NCBI GenBank assembly: GCA_038244815.1
Contig: JBBRTB010000058.1
Span: forward strand, 1 to 6,873
Length of the DNA: 6,873 bases
Direction: 5' to 3'
Origin: DASVHS01 sp038244815
GTDB lineage: Bacteria > Acidobacteriota > Thermoanaerobaculia > Gp7-AA8
A program made the position numbers and the translations under genes. Position 1 is the stretch's first letter. Every line of letters begins with the position of its first letter. A model generated the notes under the pieces. The model was given only the letters and a program-made list of their open reading frames with translations, made no database searches and was not told the DNA's origin. Below are positions 1-5,784 of the stretch, in pieces.

Positions 1-1
1 C

Positions 2-322
2 ACCGCGATCACCGCGTGCAGCAACGGCATCGTCAACAGCCAGCTCTCCGGCGCGCTCTCCCCGACGTACATCAAGCTTCTGCCGACCAAAGATGGTTGG
101 GGCAACGGCCTGAAGTTCTACGCGGACCAGGCGTGGGGCAGCTCTTCGCCAGCGCAGAACTACATCGTCTGGTCGGCTGCAAAGAACGGTGATTCGGCCG
201 GTGCGGGCGGTTTCGACGCCACCGCTTCCAGCCCAGGTGGCGCCACGACGAACTTCAACGACGACGTCATCTTCTCCAACGGTGTGTTCGTACAGTATCC
301 GGAAGGCGTGCAGACGCAGTAA
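2..322 (+). CDS. Type IV pilin / GspG-like pseudopilin, C-terminal part (5' end outside window)
   Basis: The frame is open from the window edge to the TAA at 320-322, giving 106 residues of a C-terminus. The sequence shows a pseudopilin-like C-terminal region: YIKLLPTKDGWGNGLKFY, then QNYIVWSAAKNGDSAGAGGFD, then FNDDVIFSNGVFVQYPEG. This resembles the GspG/pilin pattern of P..DGWGN..., a strand with 'Y.I.S.G.dG..GG' and a late DD/DI segment that in GspG forms a calcium-binding loop. The N-terminal prepilin peptidase site and hydrophobic helix would lie upstream and cannot be checked. Pilins and pseudopilins are inner-membrane-anchored subunits that assemble into a periplasmic or surface filament. 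The convergent neighbour is a pilus retraction ATPase, which favours type IV pili over type II secretion, but this is inference. The gene ends just before a strong hairpin. Confidence 0.7.
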   Translation, partial: TAITACSNGIVNSQLSGALSPTYIKLLPTKDGWGNGLKFYADQAWGSSSPAQNYIVWSAAKNGDSAGAGGFDATASSPGGATTNFNDDVIFSNGVFVQYPEGVQTQ

Positions 323-354
323 GCGTCACGCCTGCCAGGAATTTCCGATTCACC

Positions 355-384
355 AGGAGCGGGCGCCGCAAGGCGCCCGTTCCT
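355..384. terminator. Bidirectional hairpin terminator between convergent genes
   Basis: Bases 355-367 pair with 372-384 to form a 13-bp stem (12 Watson-Crick pairs and one G-U wobble, 359 with 380) closed by a GCAA tetraloop at 368-371. On the plus strand it is followed by GCGTTTCT, a weak U-tract, so it could end the pilin transcript. On the minus strand it lies just beyond the stop of the zinc-ribbon gene, but no U-run follows directly. It fills most of the 68-base gap between the two convergent stops. Confidence 0.75.
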
Positions 385-390
385 GCGTTT

Positions 391-1014
391 CTACGCGTTC
401 TCCGTCTGCTTGAGCACGGAGGTCATGTTCGCGTACAACCGCTCGTGGTACCCGTGGGCCTCGCGATAGATCTGCGGGAAATTGCTGAGATCCTTCGTGG
501 CCACGATGAGGTTGACCCCGTAGAGGAATGCCGCGTTTCCGTCGAGCGTGCGCAGGTTGTCGGCCACCAGCACGAAAAATGACTTGCGCCGATCGGCGGG
601 AAGCACGCCGATGATCGGCTGCATCGCTTCCATCGGCGGCGGCGTCATCTGCGCCGGCTGGAGGAACACGACCTGAGGCGGCTCCTGAACGAACCGGTCA
701 CGCGCCTGTTCCGCGGTGGCGAAATGGACAGGCAGGAAGCCGATCAGCTTGGCCGCCTGGCGGAGCGCCGGGTGATCGTTGCCGACGATGAACGCTTTAG
801 CACCGAATTCATCGTCGTGATCGTCAGGCTCATCGCCGGCGGGAACGGGCTCCGGAGGCACGGCAACGATCGGTGGCTCGCCTCCGAGCTTGCGACGATC
901 CACCAGCAGTTTGGCCTTGCAGACCGGGCAGGGAAAGCTGACCTCCTTCATCGGCAGCTTGGTCTCGTCGAGCGAGAGCGGCTTCTGACAGGAGGTGCAG
1001 ACGATTTTGATCAT
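391..1014 (-). CDS. Zinc-ribbon protein with degenerate response-regulator receiver-like domain
   Basis: This 207-residue protein is not a family I can name. Residues 1-40 are a zinc ribbon with C6-x2-C9 and C29-x2-C32, like the short MJ0042-type zinc-finger segments seen at the start of many deltaproteobacterial and acidobacterial proteins. A Pro/acidic linker follows (about 45-70). Residues 73-195 look like a receiver fold: a first strand AFIVGND (N79-D80 where receivers carry an acidic pair), a helix, VHFATAEQARDRF, then VVFLQPAQ with Q119 at the phospho-acceptor position, and LIVATKDL with K174 at the conserved lysine position. Without the acceptor aspartate it should not be phosphorylated there. 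The ATG follows TGAGG, and the gene starts 7 bases after the PilT-type ATPase stop, so the two are probably co-transcribed. A role as a partner or regulator of the pilus ATPase is inference. Confidence 0.75.
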   Translation of the reverse strand: MIKIVCTSCQKPLSLDETKLPMKEVSFPCPVCKAKLLVDRRKLGGEPPIVAVPPEPVPAGDEPDDHDDEFGAKAFIVGNDHPALRQAAKLIGFLPVHFATAEQARDRFVQEPPQVVFLQPAQMTPPPMEAMQPIIGVLPADRRKSFFVLVADNLRTLDGNAAFLYGVNLIVATKDLSNFPQIYREAHGYHERLYANMTSVLKQTENA

Positions 1015-1021
1015 GACCTCA

Positions 1022-2167
1022 TTACTCCAGCATCGACAGCATCGAGTTGGGGTCCTCTTTCTTCGGTGCGGACGTCGGTTCGTCGGTCAGTCGCAAGGCC
1101 AGATTCGTCGGATTCGACGCGTACGCCAGCGCCGTCTCCTTGCTGATGATCCGGTCATTCCACAGCTTCTCGATCTCATCGTCGAACGTCTGCATCCCGT
1201 CGACGGAACCGTCATGCATGGCATCGGTCAGGGAGCGCCCTTCCGTTTCACCCTTCAGTATGTAGTCGCGCGTCCGCATGGTCGACTTCAGAATCTCCAG
1301 CGCTGCCACGCGTCCCCCACCCACTTTCGGCAGAAGACGCTGGGAGATGACATACCGGAAGGACTGCGAAAACCGCGTACGCACCTGCGGCTCCTGATCC
1401 TTCGGAAACACACCCACGATGCGGTCGACGGTCTTCGCGGCATCGATGGTGTGCAGCGTGGACAACACCAGATGCCCTGTTTCCGCCGCTTCCATGGCGA
1501 TCTCGATCGTCTCCACGTCGCGCATCTCGCCGATCAGGATCACCTTCGGAGCCTGACGAAGGGCGGCACGCAGCGCCAGCGCGAACGTCTTCGTGTCCGA
1601 TCCCACCTCTCGCTGGTTCACCGTCGACTTTACGTGACGGTGCATGTACTCGACGGGGTCCTCGATCGTCAGGATGTGATACGCGTAATCCTGATTGATC
1701 TGGTTGATGAGTGCCGCCAGCGTCGTGGATTTGCCCGATCCGGTCGGACCGGTCACCAGGACGATCCCGTTCTTGAGCTTCGGGATGTTCTGCAGCTCCT
1801 TCGGCATCTTGAGCTGCTCGAGTGTGGGGATCCCCTCCGGAATCACGCGCAGCACGATGGCGTACGTGCCACGCTGCGAGAAAACGTTGACGCGAAACCG
1901 GGTCTTGCCGGGGATCGAATAGGAGATGTCGACCGAGCCGCTCTGCACGAGCGTCCGCGTGGCCTCACGATCTCCACGCAGCATGTGCATGGCGATCATC
2001 TCGGTCTGATACGGGATCAGCCGGGGCAGACCGGGAAAGTTCACCGGTGCCAGCTGCCCGTCGACTTCGACCTGGGGTTGCCGTCCCACCGAAAAGTTCA
2101 GGTCCGATACGCGTTCGGACATCTTCAGCATCGCCTCGAGTATGGCGTCGAGATTGAAGTTCTTCAT
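1022..2167 (-). CDS. pilT: PilT/PilU-family type IV pilus retraction ATPase
   Basis: This 381-residue cytoplasmic hexameric motor ATPase would drive pilus retraction and twitching. The N-terminal domain has LNFSVGRQPQVEVDGQL, typical of the PilT family. The Walker A motif GPTGSGKST has its lysine at 146. Then come the Asp box ILTIEDPVEY, the VNQREVGSDT segment, the ALRAALRQAPKVILIGEMRD Walker B with E214, and the His box GHLVLSTLHT. The C-terminal part (MQTFDDEIEKLW...) also fits, with a short charged tail that makes PilU or a second PilT paralogue possible. I chose ATG 2167 because GAGG stands 5 bases upstream and family similarity begins there. An in-frame ATG at 2227 would add 20 residues (MPMSVTRGF...), but it lacks a clear ribosome site and would overlap ruvX. 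It diverges from ruvX and leads the zinc-ribbon gene. Confidence 0.93.
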   Translation of the reverse strand: MKNFNLDAILEAMLKMSERVSDLNFSVGRQPQVEVDGQLAPVNFPGLPRLIPYQTEMIAMHMLRGDREATRTLVQSGSVDISYSIPGKTRFRVNVFSQRGTYAIVLRVIPEGIPTLEQLKMPKELQNIPKLKNGIVLVTGPTGSGKSTTLAALINQINQDYAYHILTIEDPVEYMHRHVKSTVNQREVGSDTKTFALALRAALRQAPKVILIGEMRDVETIEIAMEAAETGHLVLSTLHTIDAAKTVDRIVGVFPKDQEPQVRTRFSQSFRYVISQRLLPKVGGGRVAALEILKSTMRTRDYILKGETEGRSLTDAMHDGSVDGMQTFDDEIEKLWNDRIISKETALAYASNPTNLALRLTDEPTSAPKKEDPNSMLSMLE

Positions 2168-2188
2168 CTGTGCCTCGTGGACCCGAGC

Positions 2189-2204
2189 ATTGTAAACGTA
2201 GAAT
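2189..2204. promoter_or_regulatory. Compact divergent promoter region between pilT and ruvX (-10 candidates)
   Basis: Only 43 bases separate the preferred pilT start (2167, minus) from the ruvX GTG (2211, plus). On the plus strand TAGAAT at 2199-2204 matches the sigma-70 -10 consensus at 5 of 6 and would place +1 at about 2211. On the minus strand TACAAT (2194 down to 2189) also matches 5 of 6 and would give a short leader carrying GAGG. The -35 elements are poor: TGGACC at 2178-2183 is 4 of 6 but only 15 bases from TAGAAT, and none is convincing on the minus strand. This is inference from motifs only. Confidence 0.4.
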
Positions 2205-2210
2205 CCACGG

Positions 2211-2618
2211 GTGACGCTCATCGGCATCGATTACGGCGGAAGACGCATCGGGATCGCCGTCAGCGACTCCGCGGTCCTGGCCACTCCGCACTCGGTCATG
2301 GCCAACGACGGCGACGTCATCGGCCGTCTGGACCGCCTGGGGCGCGAGCTCGGCGTGGATATCTGGGTGGTGGGCGTTCCCCTCCGTGCGGCATCAACCG
2401 CCGGCGAGGCGAAATTCAGGCGCTTTGCCGAGGAACTGCGGCAGAGAACGTGCAAACCGGTCGTGCTCTGGGACGAGACCCTCTCCACGGTCGAAGCGCA
2501 GGAGCGTCTGCGCGCCGGCGGGAAGCAACGCGGCCGCCCGAACGAGGACATCGACATGTACGCCGCGGCGGTCATTCTGCAGTCTTATCTCGACGAGCAA
2601 TCAGGGAGGTCGTCATAG
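2211..2618 (+). CDS. ruvX: RuvX/YqgF-family putative Holliday junction resolvase / pre-16S rRNA nuclease
   Basis: This 135-residue protein has the usual family length and an RNase H-like fold. Visible motifs are IGIDYGGRRIGIAVSD (catalytic D7), VVGVPLRAASTAGEAKFRRFAEEL (the family's 'VVGLPL..G..g' region), VLWDETLSTVEAQ (D88-E89) and IDMYAAAVILQSYL with the late conserved D115. The family acts on nucleic acids: YqgF of E. coli is linked to 16S rRNA 5'-end maturation, and other members cleave branched DNA. The start is GTG at 2211. An in-frame TAG at 2199-2201 rules out a longer form, and the protein begins exactly where the family motif requires. No good ribosome site precedes it, and a -10-like TAGAAT ends 6 bases upstream, so a leaderless message is possible. 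It overlaps mltG by 4 bases, a common gene pairing. Confidence 0.93.
   Translation: MTLIGIDYGGRRIGIAVSDSAVLATPHSVMANDGDVIGRLDRLGRELGVDIWVVGVPLRAASTAGEAKFRRFAEELRQRTCKPVVLWDETLSTVEAQERLRAGGKQRGRPNEDIDMYAAAVILQSYLDEQSGRSS
2604..2609 (+). promoter_or_regulatory. Ribosome binding site that sets the mltG start at ATA 2615
   Basis: GGGAGG at 2604-2609 is a near-perfect Shine-Dalgarno sequence inside the last codons of ruvX. Five bases later (2610-2614) stands ATA, in frame with mltG and overlapping the ruvX TAG as ATAG. No ATG, GTG or TTG occurs in the mltG frame between 2450 and 2678, so the site points to ATA as the start. Confidence 0.65.
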
Positions 2619-3715
2619 CCACTCGCGGTGCAGCAAAGCGCGGTTGCGGAAGGTATCTGCAGTCGCTTTTCACCATCGTGCTGTTCGCCGCTCTTCTCGT
2701 GGCCGGGGGGAGCTGGTTCTTCTGGAGTGCTCTCCAGTCGCCGTACAAGGGGTACCCGGAGCCCGCGCGGCGCATCGACGTCCGCAAGGGCCAGCGCACG
2801 GCGATCATTCTGCGGCATCTCCAATCGAACGGGGTTCTGCGCGACGAATACGTGCCGCTGATCTACATGAAGATCGCCCGCAACGGAGACTCCCTGAAGG
2901 CTGGCTCCTACGAGTTCACGAAGCCGATGTCGGCACTGGCCGTCATCGACAAGATCGTCCGTGGCGACGTCGTGCAACGCAGTGTCACCGTCCGCGAAGG
3001 GCTCGACCGCTTCGCAGTGGCCCGCCTCTTCGCCACCGAGGGGTTCGGCACTCTCAAGAAGTGGAATGCACTCACGGCAGACCCGGAGCTCATCCGCGAT
3101 CTCGCCCCCCGGGCGGAGTCTCTGGAAGGCTATCTCTTCCCCGACACGTACAGGTTCAACCCCGGAACTCCGGCTCAGACCATCGTCGCGGAGATGGTCC
3201 AGAATTTCCGCAAGAACTTCGGCGGCGAGATGGCCTACATCACCACCGGTCTCGATCTCCATCAGACCGTCACCCTGGCCTCGATCGTCGAGACCGAAGC
3301 GAAGCTGCCCGCGGAACGGGCGCTCGTGGCTTCCGTCTACCTCAACCGCCTCCGCAAACACATGCTCCTCGGCGCGGATCCGACGGTGATCTACGCGATG
3401 AAGCTCGCCAATCGCTGGGACGGCAACATCCGCAAGGCCGATCTTCAGATCGATTCGATGTACAACACCTATCGCTTTCCCGGACTCCCTCCCGGCCCCA
3501 TCGCCAACCCCGGGGCAGCGTCGCTGCACGCCGCGGCCGCTCCCGCCTCCACCGACTTCCTCTATTTCGTCGCCAGGCACGACGGCTCGCACGCGTTCGC
3601 GACCAACCTCGAGGAGCACAACCGCAACGTCGAGCAGTATCAGCGACAGTGGTACCGCGACGAGCGCGCCGCGGCTGCCCAGAGCACAGGGCAACCGGCC
3701 CAGCCCCACCCTTAG
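2615..3715 (+). CDS. mltG: Endolytic murein transglycosylase MltG (YceG-like), probable ATA start
   Basis: MltG cleaves nascent peptidoglycan glycan strands within the chain at the outer face of the inner membrane and is thought to set strand length. The 366-residue product has a basic N-terminus (ATRGAAKRG), a membrane helix at about 15-38, a LysM-like region (RIDVRKGQRTAIILRHL...), the motif EGYLFPDTY at 171-179, and the catalytic motif LASIVETEA with E226, matching E218 of the E. coli enzyme. Next are VASVYLNRL, ADPTVIYA, YNTYRFPGLPPGPIANPG and DFLYFVA, all hallmark segments. The frame has no upstream stop until far inside pilT, so the start had to be chosen. ATA 2615 follows GGGAGG by 5 bases and overlaps the ruvX stop. 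In-frame CTG 2657 or GTG 2678 would remove part or all of the basic N-terminus or cut into the helix. The product call is certain; the start is less so. Confidence 0.93.
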   Translation: MATRGAAKRGCGRYLQSLFTIVLFAALLVAGGSWFFWSALQSPYKGYPEPARRIDVRKGQRTAIILRHLQSNGVLRDEYVPLIYMKIARNGDSLKAGSYEFTKPMSALAVIDKIVRGDVVQRSVTVREGLDRFAVARLFATEGFGTLKKWNALTADPELIRDLAPRAESLEGYLFPDTYRFNPGTPAQTIVAEMVQNFRKNFGGEMAYITTGLDLHQTVTLASIVETEAKLPAERALVASVYLNRLRKHMLLGADPTVIYAMKLANRWDGNIRKADLQIDSMYNTYRFPGLPPGPIANPGAASLHAAAAPASTDFLYFVARHDGSHAFATNLEEHNRNVEQYQRQWYRDERAAAAQSTGQPAQPHP

Positions 3716-3797
3716 GTTTTCTGCCACACAGCAGCAGTTCCGCTGTATTCTGACTCTCCAAAGTCCAGACAAATCCCCTGGTCCGGGAGTGGCGTGC
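3716..3797 (+). promoter_or_regulatory. Short intergenic leader with weak promoter candidate and ribosome site
   Basis: This 82-base gap separates mltG from the pseudokinase-TonB gene. TATTCT at 3746-3751 matches the -10 consensus at 4 of 6. CTGCCA at 3721-3726 is a 4-of-6 -35, but 19 bases away. ACAGC...GCTGT around 3728-3746 forms only a 5-bp stem, too weak to call a terminator. GGGAG at 3785-3789 stands 8 bases before ATG 3798 and decides that start. The downstream gene may have its own promoter or be read through from mltG. Confidence 0.3.
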
Positions 3798-5714
3798 ATG
3801 TCCCCGAAGAACAAGCCGTACGAACAGTTTGGCCCATACATCCTCTTCAAAAAGATCGAGGTCGATGCCCTCGGCGATCTGTGGCGCGCCGGTCTTCTGG
3901 AAGCGAGCGCGCTCACGACGACCGTGGCCCTGCGCCGCCTGACGGGCGGCAACCGCGAGGCCATGCTCGCCTCCATTGGAATCGCCCGGCAGGTGGCACC
4001 GCTGCTGACCGGTCCGTCGTTTGCCCGGGATCAGATCATCGACGTGATCGGCGGCATCCCGTTCGTCGCACATGACGATGCGGGCGGGCGTTCCCTTCGC
4101 TACGTCGTCGACCGCGCCCGCGGCACGGCGGGCCTGGCGCCGAATCCGATTCCCCTCGATCAGGCCATCGTCATCGCCGAGAAAGCGGCATTGTCTCTGG
4201 CCACGATCGCGGAGCTTCGCTTCGCCGGCGAGCGCCTGTCCCACGGCGCGCTGCTGCCACAATTCATCTGGATCAGCGACGACGGCGAAATCCGGATCGC
4301 CGGCCAGCAGCTCGGCAAGGGGCTGATCGGTGCAAAGGCCGTCCCCGAGATCGCGCGCTATTTCTCACCGGAGTACCAGCACAGCGGAACGTCCACGAAA
4401 GCCTCCGAAGTCTACTCGCTGGGGGCCATCCTGTTTCTGGCGGTGACCGGTCATGAGCCGCCGGACGCCATGTCCACGAGCGCGTTCGCCGCCGCGATTC
4501 GCGGCGCGAAGACGATGGCCGGAGCCTCGATTCCCGATGACATCAAAGGGATTCTCGACAAGTCGCTCAATCTCGATCCGTCCATGCGTTACGCCGGCGT
4601 GGCCGACATGAAGCAGGCCCTCTCCGCCCTGACGAGCAGCGGCAAGTATTCGGCGACCACGTTCAACCTCGCCTTTTATCTCAGCAGCCTGCTGAAGAAG
4701 GAATTCGAAGCCGAGGCGCAGGAGCGCGAGAAGGAAGCGAAGGTCAACACCGCCCTATACCTTGAGACTGGCCACGAGGAACCGGCCCCTCTGCTGTCCG
4801 CGGCCGTTCCGAAAGCCGCCACGCCGTCGTCGGGAAAGAAGAGCAAGGTGCCGATGGCCATCGCCGCGACGTTGGTCCTGGCCGCGATCGGCGCCGGCGC
4901 ATTCGTTGCGCTCGGATCAAGAAAGCAGGCCTCGCCCGTCAGGCAGGTGGCCAGCACCGCCCCCGCCCCCGTACCGGTGCGGCCGGAGCCCGAGATTCCC
5001 GAGCCCATCATGGCGTCGCCCGCTCCGCAGACCGCGGCCGCCTCGGTCGTCCCTTCACCGGCGTCGAACGACGAAGCGGCCAGGAGGAAGGCATTCGAAG
5101 ACGCGGTCAAATCGAAGCTGCATGCCGAGATGATGAAGCTGCAGGAGGAGTACACAAAGCAGCTGCAGCAGCAGCAGTCGAAGAATGCGCCCGCGCCGGT
5201 GGCCACTCCGCCTCTCTCCGCGACCATCGCCGAAGCGCGCCCCTCCGAGGAGCGGGGCGGCGAATTGTCGGCGGCGCAACTCGACCAGCAGCGCCAGCGC
5301 GAGAACGCCAATCAGCAGGAATCAGCTCCTCCGATCTCCCCGCCCGTGACGACTACCACGGCTGCGCCGATCCAGCAGCCCCCACCCACGCCGGTGGTGC
5401 CGCAGGTCCACGAAGGTGACGTCATCGACGTCGCTGCCCTCGACGTCGTCCCTCGCCGCACGCGTGACCCGCGCGTGGTCTATCCGCCCATGGCCGCGAT
5501 GCAGCACGTCGAGACCAGCGTCCTCACCACCGTGCTCATCTCCGAGACCGGCGAAGTACTGGACGTGAAAGTGCTGCGCGGCGACAACCGCTTCGGGTTC
5601 ACGGATGCCGCAGTCCGGGCGCTTCGCACGTCACGCTACTCGTCGCCGATGAAGGACGGTAAGCGCGTCCGCACATGGCTGCCGCAGATGATCCAGTTCA
5701 AGCCGGGATACTAG
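3798..5714 (+). CDS. Pseudokinase - transmembrane - TonB C-terminal domain fusion protein
   Basis: This 638-residue protein joins two domains that usually act on opposite sides of the inner membrane. Residues 10-280 resemble a Ser/Thr protein kinase but lack key residues. VALRR (R46) stands where the ATP-binding VAIK lysine belongs. SHGALLPQFIWI replaces the HRDLKPxN loop and has no aspartate. IRIAG replaces DFG. Structural parts remain: YFSPEY (APE-like), SEVYSLGAIL, and LDPSMRY. A segment FNLAFYLSSLLKKEFE (289-304) and a charged helix follow, then one membrane helix (352-373), a Pro/Ala linker, a coiled coil (425-460, ending QLQQQQ), a Pro-rich stretch (505-535), and a TonB C-terminal domain (545-638: VVYPPMA, VLISETGEVLDVKVLRG, AAVRALRTSRY). 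Predicted topology is pseudokinase in the cytoplasm and TonB domain in the periplasm. Its partners are unknown. ATG 3798 has GGGAG 8 bases upstream; GTG 3789 overlaps that site. The stop lies in the IS target. Confidence 0.85.
   Translation: MSPKNKPYEQFGPYILFKKIEVDALGDLWRAGLLEASALTTTVALRRLTGGNREAMLASIGIARQVAPLLTGPSFARDQIIDVIGGIPFVAHDDAGGRSLRYVVDRARGTAGLAPNPIPLDQAIVIAEKAALSLATIAELRFAGERLSHGALLPQFIWISDDGEIRIAGQQLGKGLIGAKAVPEIARYFSPEYQHSGTSTKASEVYSLGAILFLAVTGHEPPDAMSTSAFAAAIRGAKTMAGASIPDDIKGILDKSLNLDPSMRYAGVADMKQALSALTSSGKYSATTFNLAFYLSSLLKKEFEAEAQEREKEAKVNTALYLETGHEEPAPLLSAAVPKAATPSSGKKSKVPMAIAATLVLAAIGAGAFVALGSRKQASPVRQVASTAPAPVPVRPEPEIPEPIMASPAPQTAAASVVPSPASNDEAARRKAFEDAVKSKLHAEMMKLQEEYTKQLQQQQSKNAPAPVATPPLSATIAEARPSEERGGELSAAQLDQQRQRENANQQESAPPISPPVTTTTAAPIQQPPPTPVVPQVHEGDVIDVAALDVVPRRTRDPRVVYPPMAAMQHVETSVLTTVLISETGEVLDVKVLRGDNRFGFTDAAVRALRTSRYSSPMKDGKRVRTWLPQMIQFKPGY
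5711..5714 (+). other. Left CTAG target junction of the IS630 element
   Basis: IS630 of Shigella is known to insert into CTAG and duplicate the central TA. Here C5711 and TA 5712-5713 are target, and G5714 is the first base of the element, recreating CTAG. The same TAG is the stop codon of the pseudokinase-TonB gene (TAC TAG). Confidence 0.7.
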
Positions 5715-5734
5715 TGTCCTGAGTTATAAGTTCG
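5714..5734 (+). repeat. Left terminal inverted repeat of the IS
   Basis: GTGTCCTGAGT (5714-5724) is a perfect 11-bp match to the reverse complement of 6860-6870. Extended to 21 bases, 17 positions match, including a shared TTCG at positions 18-21. Confidence 0.9.
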
Positions 5735-5740
5735 TAGAAT
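5735..5740 (+). promoter_or_regulatory. Candidate -10 element of the transposase promoter
   Basis: TAGAAT matches the -10 consensus at 5 of 6 and lies 44 bases before the transposase ATG, just inside the left repeat. TATAAG at 5725-5730 is an alternative. No good -35 is seen for either one, so the promoter is weak or uncertain. Confidence 0.3.
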
Positions 5741-5784
5741 AAGTAACGACATTGCAGTGTTCTACCATTCGGGAGGAACACGGC

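Noticed and set aside
995..2614. Plus-strand open frame of several hundred codons upstream of and continuous with mltG
   Set aside because: It runs antisense to pilT and through ruvX in another frame, is rich in Arg/His as GC-rich shadow frames are, and shows no domain. Only the part from about 2615 is real MltG.
3728..3746. ACAGC/GCTGT hairpin as a terminator after mltG
   Set aside because: Only 5 bp of stem with a long loop and no T-run; too weak to support.
2386..3753. 455-codon plus-strand open frame in a second frame over ruvX and mltG
   Set aside because: Composition is dominated by Arg, Ser and Pro with no fold, and it overlaps two well-supported genes.
3789..3797. GTG start giving MACMSPKNK for the pseudokinase-TonB protein
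   Set aside because: This GTG overlaps the GGGAG ribosome site that is correctly spaced for ATG 3798.
2585..3976. 463-codon minus-strand open frame
   Set aside because: It lies antisense to mltG and the start of the pseudokinase gene, with no recognisable motif. Those plus-strand genes have clear conserved motifs, so this is a high-GC shadow.
5161..5182. CAG-rich run that might be a microsatellite or repeat element
   Set aside because: It encodes the Gln-rich end of the coiled coil in frame and is short, so coding composition explains it.
4676..5311. Minus-strand open frame with Cys/Ser-rich stretches opposite the pseudokinase-TonB linker
   Set aside because: Apparent cysteine clusters are the reverse complement of the Gln/Ala/Pro repeats of the real gene.
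5752..5784. TTG start giving an 11-residue longer transposase
   Set aside because: No ribosome site precedes it, while GGGAGG is 8 bases before ATG 5785.
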